NCBI GenBank assembly: GCA_018971065.1
Contig: JAGWVC010000044.1
Coordinates: forward strand, 1 to 30,284
Length of the DNA stretch: 30,284 bases
Origin: Sphingomonadales bacterium
GTDB lineage: Bacteria > Pseudomonadota > Alphaproteobacteria > Sphingomonadales > Sphingomonadaceae
Direction: 5' to 3'
Notes under the pieces: model-generated
What the model was told of the DNA's origin: nothing
The model's input: the letters and a program-made list of their open reading frames with translations, nothing else
Database searches by the model: none
Translations under genes and position numbers: made by a program
Shown here: one piece after another, positions 25,008 to 30,284 of the stretch
How the letters are laid out: each line of letters starts with the position of its first letter
Numbering within the stretch: position 1 is the stretch's first letter

Positions 25008-26188
25008 CCCCGCTTGCCGGCATCCGCGTCGTCGATTTCAGCCATGCCATCGCCGGGCCGACCGCCACCCAGATGCTGCTGCAACTGGGCGCCGAAGTCA
25101 TCAAGATCGAGCCGCCGGTGAAGGGCGACGATTTCCGCCACTATACCGAACACGCCGGTCTGCCCGGCATGTCGGTGCCGTTTGCGGCAGTGAACGCCGG
25201 CAAGCGTTCGGTGACGCTGAACCTGAAGTCCCGGGAAGGCCGCGCGCTGGCCCTGCAACTTGCGGCAACCGCCGACGTGGTTTGCGAGAACTATCGCCCC
25301 GGGGTGATCGACCGGCTGGGGCTGGGTTATGGCACGTTAAGCGCGGCTAACCCGCGCCTTGTCATGCTGTCGCTGTCGGGCTTCGGGCAGGCGGGCGAGT
25401 GGCGCGACTGGGGCGCCTATGACCACATCGCCCAGGCCGTATCGGGCATGGCGATCATGAACGGCACCGAGGCCGGGCCGTTCAAGATCGGCATTCCGGT
25501 GGTCGATTGCTTCTCGGGCTACCTCGGCGTCATCGCCGTGCTGGCGGCCCTGCGGACCCGTGATGCCACCGGGCAGGGCCGCCATGTCGATGTGGCCATG
25601 CTGGATGCCGCGATCAAGATCATGGGCACCGCTGCCAGCGTCTGGTCCTATACCGGCGAGGCGCCGAAGGGCACCGGCAACCGGGGTTTCCGGCTGGTCG
25701 CCACCGCCGAATACTATGCCTGCGCCGACGGCTGGATCGCGCTGGGGGCGAACCACCAGCACCAGATCGAGGCACTGTTCCGCGTGATCGGCCATGCCGA
25801 AATGCTGGCCGATCCGCGCTTTGCCGATCACGCCGCGCGGGTGGCCAACTATGCGGCGCTGAAAGCCTGGCTGACCGAATACCTGCTGACCCGCACCGGC
25901 GCCGACCTTGAGGCGCAATTGACCGCCGCCGGGGTGCCCGCCGCGCGGCTGCGCGAAATCGGCGAGACGCTGCAATCGCCGCATGTAACGGCGCGAGGAC
26001 TGCTTCAGGAGGCGACGCTGCCGGGCCATGATCGGACATTGGGCGTGCTGGGGCCGGGCTTTGCGGTCGATGCCTCGGAAGAGCCGCCGCTGGTTCCCGC
26101 GCTGGGCGCCGATACCGACGCGGTGCTGGGCGGGCTGGGTCTGGAGGCGGCGGCCATCGCGGCGCTGCGGCAGGCGGGAGCGATCTGA
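25004..26188 (+). CDS. CaiB/BaiF class III CoA-transferase (3)
   Basis: 394 residues. Family blocks: GIRVVDFSHAIAGPTATQMLL, GAEVIKIEPPVKGDDFRHY, NAGKRSVTLNLKS, ADVVCENYRPGVIDRLGLGY, SLSGFGQAGEW, and KIGIPVVDCFSGYLG with the candidate catalytic Asp168, then GRHVDVAML. It lacks the AGHD histidine of the preceding gene, so it looks like a true CoA-transferase. The ATG overlaps the stop of gene 2 (ATGA). It ends 1 bp before the CapA-like gene. With the first CoA-transferase it could exchange CoA between pathway substrate and product at two steps. Confidence 0.9.
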   Translation: MTPLAGIRVVDFSHAIAGPTATQMLLQLGAEVIKIEPPVKGDDFRHYTEHAGLPGMSVPFAAVNAGKRSVTLNLKSREGRALALQLAATADVVCENYRPGVIDRLGLGYGTLSAANPRLVMLSLSGFGQAGEWRDWGAYDHIAQAVSGMAIMNGTEAGPFKIGIPVVDCFSGYLGVIAVLAALRTRDATGQGRHVDVAMLDAAIKIMGTAASVWSYTGEAPKGTGNRGFRLVATAEYYACADGWIALGANHQHQIEALFRVIGHAEMLADPRFADHAARVANYAALKAWLTEYLLTRTGADLEAQLTAAGVPAARLREIGETLQSPHVTARGLLQEATLPGHDRTLGVLGPGFAVDASEEPPLVPALGADTDAVLGGLGLEAAAIAALRQAGAI

Positions 26189-26189
26189 C

Positions 26190-27296
26190 ATGGCCGCCAC
26201 CGAAATCCTGCTGCTGGGCGACCTGATCCTCGATGTGCCCGAGCCGGACCACTGGCTGTCGGCCATCGCCCCGTTGACCCGCGCCGCCGACGTGGTGATC
26301 GGCCATCTGGAAGTGCCCTACACCACCAGCGCGGAGGAAATGCCCGGCGACGTGCCCGCGCCGGGGGCAGACCCGGCGCACCTCGACGCGCTGGCCCGCG
26401 CCGGGATCACCGCGGTGTCGATGGCGGGCAACCACATGATGGACTGCGGCGTGGCGGGGCTGGCTGAAACGCTGGCCGGGCTGGACCGCAATGGCATGGC
26501 CCATGCCGGCGCGGGCATGACGCTGGCGGAGGCGCGCAAGCCCGCGTTTATCAGCGCACAAGGCCGCTCTATTGCGCTGCTGAGCTACAACTGCGTCGGG
26601 CCGGAGTTGTGCTGGGCGGGCGATGCCACCCCCGGCTGCGCGTTTGTCCATGTCCGCGCGATCGACGGCAGCCCCAGCCGCCCGCAGGCCACGCTGCGCG
26701 ACATCGACCCCGCATCGCTGGCCGCCATGCAGGCCGACATTGCCGCCGCGCGCGATGCCGCCGATCTGGTCATCGTCGCGCTGCACAAGGGCATGACGCA
26801 TGTTCCGGCGCATCTGGCCGAATACGAGCGACCGCTGGCCCGCGCCGCGATGGACGCCGGGGCGGACGTGGTGGCCGGCCACCATGCCCATATCGCCCGC
26901 GGCATCGAGCTGGTGGGCGGGCGGCCGGTGTTCCACGGGCTGGGCAACGGCTGCGTCGTCACCCACGCGCTGGCCCCGGCGCAGGACCACCCGGCCCGCG
27001 CCGAATGGGCCGAGCGCCGCCAGCGCATGTTCGGATTCACCCCGCTGCCCGATTACCCGCTGGCGCCGTTCCATCCCGAGGCACGCAACGGGCTGATCGG
27101 CCGGGTGCTGTGGCACGACGACGGCCGCATCGAGACCGGGTTCGTGCCGCTGTGGTTCGAGCCGCCGGGCCGACCGGTTCCGGCAGGCGCGCGCGCCGAC
27201 GCGGTTGCGGCCTATATCGACGGGATCGGCCGAACTGCCGGGCTGCCCGCGCTGGATTGCCACAGCGACGGAGGCGGATACCTGATCCGAATCTAG
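26190..27296 (+). CDS. CapA-family (PGA_cap) metallophosphatase-like protein, cytosolic (copy 2)
   Basis: 368 residues, same family as the gene at 5409-6527. Metal-site motifs: GD at 10-11, GHLE with Glu41, MAGNHMMD with Asn81-His82 and Asp85, ALHKGMTH with His199 and His204, GHHAH at 230-234, and VFHGLGN. As in copy 1 there is no signal peptide or membrane anchor. The tryptophan of the usual HWG motif is replaced by Lys-Gly (HKGMTH). The start ATG follows a GGGAG site 1 bp after the CoA-transferase stop, so this is the last gene of the TRAP/CoA operon. Its TAG stop is shared, as CTAG, with the stop of the convergent TpsB gene. A hydrolytic step in the CoA pathway is inferred from position. 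Confidence 0.85.
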   Translation: MAATEILLLGDLILDVPEPDHWLSAIAPLTRAADVVIGHLEVPYTTSAEEMPGDVPAPGADPAHLDALARAGITAVSMAGNHMMDCGVAGLAETLAGLDRNGMAHAGAGMTLAEARKPAFISAQGRSIALLSYNCVGPELCWAGDATPGCAFVHVRAIDGSPSRPQATLRDIDPASLAAMQADIAAARDAADLVIVALHKGMTHVPAHLAEYERPLARAAMDAGADVVAGHHAHIARGIELVGGRPVFHGLGNGCVVTHALAPAQDHPARAEWAERRQRMFGFTPLPDYPLAPFHPEARNGLIGRVLWHDDGRIETGFVPLWFEPPGRPVPAGARADAVAAYIDGIGRTAGLPALDCHSDGGGYLIRI

Positions 27297-28960
27297 AACT
27301 GGAAGCCGAGATTGGCGCGATAGCGCGGGCTGAGATCGCCGCTTTCGTAGCGCGGCTGGTTGACCGGCAGCGCCGCTTCCAGCCCGATGCGCCAGTGGTC
27401 GGCAAGAGTGACGCGCGCGCCGGCACCGGCGGAGGCGAGCGCGCCGGTGCCGAAATCGTTGGCGACGTTGCCCAGCGAACCCACGTCGGCAAAACCGTAG
27501 AGCTGGGCATAGCGCAGCAGGCCGAAATTGCGGTCACGCAGGGTGTAGCGCAGTTCGGCCATACCGATCAGGCCGTTGTCGCCGGTGCGTTCGCCGAATT
27601 CGTAAGCGCGGCCGAACATCGGCCCGCCCAGCGCGAGTTGTGCGGTGACCGGCAGCGGGGCGCTGGCGATCTGGCCGTTGACCGCCAGCCAGGCCGAAAC
27701 CGGGCCGGAAATCCTGCCCTGCCAGTCCAGCCAGAAATTGGCATACGTGGCGCCGCTGCCGGCACCGGGGCGGGTGGCGAACAGGTTGGCGCTGTCGGTG
27801 GCGCCCAGCCCGTCAAGCAGCGTCGATACGCCGAAGCCGCCGCGAAGGCGGCCGCCGGCCAGTGCGGCGTTGCCGTTGAGCGACAGGTTGGCGATCAGCG
27901 CCCGGTCATGCGCGGTCTGCAGGCCGGTTTCCCAGCGATCGAGCGTGACCATGCGCAGGCCGCCCGAAATCCACAGGCTATGGTCGAACCCGCGCAGCAG
28001 CGGGCGCGACAGCTCCAGCCCGAACGCGGTGTAGTTGCCGGTCAGCGCATAAGGCGCCAGTGCGGCGCCGGGGCGCGAATGGCTGTAGGCGCCGGTCAGT
28101 TCGACGCGGGTGCCATGATCGTCGAGATCATAGGCCAGCCGCGCAGCCAGCCCGGCGCTCTCGTCGATCTGGGCAGCGAGATTGCCCTCGATCGCGCCGG
28201 AGAAGCGGGCGTTGCCCAGCAGGTCGTTGAAGTCATAGGCCAGCCGCATCCGCACCGGGCCGACCGCGCTGCTGCCCCAGTTATCGATGCCGCCGCGCAG
28301 GGTGCCGCGCTTGTGGCGCACCTGCGCGGCAAGCACGGTCTGCCCGTCCTGCTCGGCGATGGTCAGGTGATCGACGGTCATCCCCGGCACATCGCGCGCC
28401 AGCGTGATCTGCCGTTGCAGCGCGGCGCGGGTGAGCGGCGTGCCGACCAGCTTTTCGAGCCGGGCGCGGACGGCGGGGGCGGTGTCGCCACCCAGTTCAA
28501 CGCGATCGATATGGCCAAGCACGAGTTGCAGGTCGAGCACGCCACCGGCCAGGCGCTGTTCGGGCACACGCGCATGAGCGAGGATGAAGCCCCGCGCGCG
28601 GGCCAGGCCGGACACGGCGCGCAGCAGGTCCTGCATGTCGTCGCCGGAGAGGCGGCGGCCGACGAACGGGGCGGTGGCGGTGACGAAATCGACCGCCTTG
28701 AATGGCCCCGCACCATCGGGCAGGCCAACGCGGATGGCGCCGACGATGGGCGCGCCGATGACGACGACGTCAGTGGGCAAGGCGGCCACGGCGGAACCGG
28801 GCGGGGGCAGGGTCAGCGCCGCCGGAACCGGGCGGGAGGGCGTGGTGACGACAGCGACACGATCGACCGTTGCGGATTGCGCGTGCGCGGCGGTGGCGGC
28901 GGAAACCGCCACGATGGCAGCGCCGTGTGCCAACCTTCGCAATGATACGTCGCCGCGCAT
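27293..28960 (-). CDS. ShlB/FhaC/HecB-type outer-membrane transporter (TpsB of two-partner secretion)
   Basis: 555 residues. Signal peptide about 1-28 (ends TAAHAQ), then an Ala/Pro/Val-rich segment, two POTRA domains (about 70-145 and 145-215, the second around VGTPLTRAALQRQITLARDVPG), and a beta barrel from about 220. The Omp85-superfamily motif appears as GRAYEFGERTGDNGLIGMAELRY, with GRAY at the place of the usual VRGY. The C-terminus ends YRANLGFQF with the terminal Phe of outer-membrane proteins. TpsB proteins export a partner exoprotein across the outer membrane. The only candidate partner here is the divergent FecR-domain protein. The ATG at 28960 is preferred because the signal peptide begins just after it; its ribosome site is weak. 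Confidence 0.85.
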   Translation of the reverse strand: MRGDVSLRRLAHGAAIVAVSAATAAHAQSATVDRVAVVTTPSRPVPAALTLPPPGSAVAALPTDVVVIGAPIVGAIRVGLPDGAGPFKAVDFVTATAPFVGRRLSGDDMQDLLRAVSGLARARGFILAHARVPEQRLAGGVLDLQLVLGHIDRVELGGDTAPAVRARLEKLVGTPLTRAALQRQITLARDVPGMTVDHLTIAEQDGQTVLAAQVRHKRGTLRGGIDNWGSSAVGPVRMRLAYDFNDLLGNARFSGAIEGNLAAQIDESAGLAARLAYDLDDHGTRVELTGAYSHSRPGAALAPYALTGNYTAFGLELSRPLLRGFDHSLWISGGLRMVTLDRWETGLQTAHDRALIANLSLNGNAALAGGRLRGGFGVSTLLDGLGATDSANLFATRPGAGSGATYANFWLDWQGRISGPVSAWLAVNGQIASAPLPVTAQLALGGPMFGRAYEFGERTGDNGLIGMAELRYTLRDRNFGLLRYAQLYGFADVGSLGNVANDFGTGALASAGAGARVTLADHWRIGLEAALPVNQPRYESGDLSPRYRANLGFQF

Positions 28961-29043
28961 GTTCCCATGCGAATAACCGCGCCGTCTCAATATCTCGTTT
29001 ACGCGCGCAGAGTAAAACCGGGCGGTTCGAAAAGGATTTGGCA
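28961..29043. promoter_or_regulatory. Short divergent promoter region between tpsB-like and FecR-domain genes
   Basis: 83 bp serving both genes. It is less GC-rich than its surroundings (CTCAATATCTCGTTTACG at about 28985-29002; AGAGTAAAACC). The ribosome site AAGGA lies about 7 bases before the plus-strand ATG. No clear -35/-10 pair can be chosen by eye and no operator-like repeat is seen. Confidence 0.3.
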
Positions 29044-30284
29044 ATGAAGCGCAGGACAATTGCATTGCTGCCGCTGCTGCTGGGCGGAACCGGAACCGCA
29101 TGGGCCGATGTTCCCGCGTGGTCGGTTTCGGAAGCGACCCCCGGCGTGCTGGTGCTGCATGGCGGCACCACGCTGACCGCGCAGCGCAACACCCGGCTGG
29201 CGGCGGGCGATGTCGTCATCACCGGCCCGAATGCGCGCGCGGTGCTGGTGCGCGAGCAGGAATACGCGATGGTGGCGCCGGGTTCGCGGTTGCAGGTGGC
29301 GGACCCGCGCGAGAGCGGCACCGTCACCCAGTTCATCGAGCGACTGGGCAATGTTGTCTATTCGATCAAGAAGATGGCTACCCCGCACTTCGGGGTGAAG
29401 ACGCCGTACCTGGCCGCCGTGGTCAAGGGCACGACGTTCAGCGTGACGGTCGACGGGGCCGGCGCCAGCGTGCAGGTGATCGAGGGCGCGGTGGAAGTGG
29501 CGAACAACGGCGGGGCACGATCGATGGTGATGCCCGGCGATATCGCCAGCGTCGCCGTCGGCGATCCCGGCGGGTTGCGGATGGATGGGCAACGGCACGA
29601 GGTGCTGCGCGCGCCGCTGCCCGTCGCGCCGGAAACGTCGGCAGGAAAGGTGGCCACCCCGGTTGGTGACGTTTCCGGCAGCGCCGCATCGACCGGTGGA
29701 TCGGTGGGCGGCGAATCGGCGAGCGGCGGAAGCGCGGCCGGGAATTCCGGTTCATCATCGTCCCATGCGAGTTCGGCGAATGGCACATCGGCCAATGCGG
29801 CGCCGGCAGTTTCGGCTGTCAGCGAAGCGCCGACGTCGCTGTCCAGCCTGACCGACGGGCTGGTATCGGGCAATGTCGGCGCATCGGCCGGCGCCGCCGC
29901 GCTGGCGGGCGGAGGCAGTCGCAGCGACCGGGAGACGGCAACGGCGGCATCCTCCGGCAGCGCCGGCAATGGCAATGCCGCCAGCAATGGGAACTCGGGT
30001 AGCAACGGCAGTTCCGCCAGCAACGGCAATTCCGGCAGCAACGGCAATTCCAACAGCAACGGCAATTCCGCCAGCAACGGCAATTCCGCCAGCAACGGCA
30101 ATTCCGGCAGCAACGGCAATTCCGGCAGCAACGGCAATTCCGCCAGCAACGGCAATTCCGCCAGCAACGGCAATTCCGCAAGCAACGGCAATTCCAGCAG
30201 CAACGGCAATTCCAGCAGCAACGGCAATTCCAGCAGCAACGGCAATTCCAGCAGCAACGGCAATTCCAGCAGCAACGGCAATTC
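29044..30284 (+). CDS. Secreted FecR-domain protein with Ser/Asn/Gly hexapeptide-repeat tail (3' truncated)
   Basis: 413 complete codons, open to the window end. Signal peptide 1-21 (ends GTAWA). A FecR domain follows at about 35-172: GDVVITGPNARAVLV, then VKTPYLAAVVKGTTFSVTV and VQVIEGAVEVAN. In FecR itself this domain is periplasmic and passes an iron-uptake signal; here there is no membrane segment and no sigma factor or TonB partner nearby, so signalling is unlikely. Residues 200-313 are low-complexity Ser/Ala/Gly. From residue 314 the tail is S-N-G-N-S-x repeated at least 16 times. The gene is divergent from a TpsB-type exporter, so a surface or secreted protein is a reasonable inference. 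The AAGGA ribosome site supports the ATG. Confidence 0.8.
   Translation, partial: MKRRTIALLPLLLGGTGTAWADVPAWSVSEATPGVLVLHGGTTLTAQRNTRLAAGDVVITGPNARAVLVREQEYAMVAPGSRLQVADPRESGTVTQFIERLGNVVYSIKKMATPHFGVKTPYLAAVVKGTTFSVTVDGAGASVQVIEGAVEVANNGGARSMVMPGDIASVAVGDPGGLRMDGQRHEVLRAPLPVAPETSAGKVATPVGDVSGSAASTGGSVGGESASGGSAAGNSGSSSSHASSANGTSANAAPAVSAVSEAPTSLSSLTDGLVSGNVGASAGAAALAGGGSRSDRETATAASSGSAGNGNAASNGNSGSNGSSASNGNSGSNGNSNSNGNSASNGNSASNGNSGSNGNSGSNGNSASNGNSASNGNSASNGNSSSNGNSSSNGNSSSNGNSSSNGNSSSNGN
29983..30284 (+). repeat. 18-bp tandem minisatellite encoding S-N-G-N-S-x
   Basis: Sixteen full 18-bp units start every 18 bases from 29983, plus a 14-base partial unit at the window edge; the array continues outside. 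The unit is AGCAACGGCAATTCC plus one variable codon. Variable residue order is G, A, G, N, A, A, G, G, A, A, A, S, S, S, S, S. The first two units have drifted (AAT GGG AAC TCG and AGT for AAT), while the last five are identical, as expected for recent expansion at that end. The array keeps the reading frame at every unit, so gain or loss of units changes length without a frameshift. Confidence 0.95.

Noticed and set aside
26609..28945. Plus-strand open frame crossing from the CapA-like gene into the antisense of the TpsB-like gene
   Set aside because: It spans two real genes in wrong frames and has no start context.
29044..29559. FecR-type iron signalling (FecI/FecR/FecA) system
   Set aside because: No sigma factor, no adjacent TonB receptor and no transmembrane helix in the FecR-domain protein; the neighbour is a TpsB-type exporter.
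29358..30281. Minus-strand reading frame made of L-L-L-E-L-P repeats
   Set aside because: It is the antisense of the S-N-G-N-S-x minisatellite and FecR gene; no start signal or ribosome site, and repeats of 18 bp stay open in several frames.
29983..30284. CRISPR array or other non-coding tandem array
   Set aside because: Units are adjacent with no spacers, 18 bp long and in phase with the FecR-domain reading frame.

Overview
The window comes from a GC-rich alphaproteobacterium, most likely a sphingomonad (Novosphingobium/Sphingobium type). The reasons are strong G/C bias at third codon positions, TonB-dependent receptors with the VVTGSR TonB-box region typical of that group, and tightly packed catabolic operons of receptors, esterases and CoA enzymes. 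The genus is inference. I see no tRNA, rRNA, insertion sequence, CRISPR array or phage gene. No gap between genes exceeds 300 bases.

Layout. (1) 1-6527, minus strand: the N-terminus of an aldehyde dehydrogenase at the window edge, then a coupled unit transcribed CapA-like metallophosphatase -> DMT-type transporter -> TonB receptor -> tannase/feruloyl esterase. (2) 6804-7775, plus: one secreted alpha/beta hydrolase, divergent from unit 1. (3) 7779-16438, minus: TonB receptor -> CocE/NonD hydrolase -> second tannase/feruloyl esterase -> an 898-residue fusion of two alpha/beta-hydrolase domains. (4) 16682-17176, minus: a MarR regulator. A perfect CAATCA-GGA-TGATTG inverted repeat lies between it and unit 5. 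(5) 17310-27296, plus: an eight-gene operon with almost no spacing, made of TRAP transporter DctQ-DctM-DctP, a class III CoA-transferase, a 795-residue double 2-hydroxyacyl-CoA-dehydratase-like protein, two more class III CoA-transferase/racemase genes, and a second CapA-like metallophosphatase. (6) 27293-30284: an outer-membrane TpsB/FhaC-type transporter (minus), divergent from a secreted FecR-domain protein (plus) whose tail is an 18-bp, six-residue S-N-G-N-S-x repeat running off the window.

How the parts may work together (inference): the TonB receptors would import a bulky ester-linked, probably plant-derived aromatic compound. The exported esterases would cut it. The aldehyde dehydrogenase would oxidise an aromatic aldehyde. 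The TRAP system would import a released acid, which the CaiB/BaiF enzymes convert to CoA esters for processing by the dehydratase-like protein. Receptors, tannases and CapA-like proteins all occur in pairs, which suggests duplicated catabolic modules.

The strongest candidates for something undescribed are the TRAP/CoA operon and the FecR/TpsB pair. The central enzyme of the operon looks like two fused HgdB-type halves that have lost the iron-sulfur cysteines, and two cytosolic CapA-like proteins are embedded in catabolic operons. In the FecR/TpsB pair, the FecR protein carries a codon-phased minisatellite.
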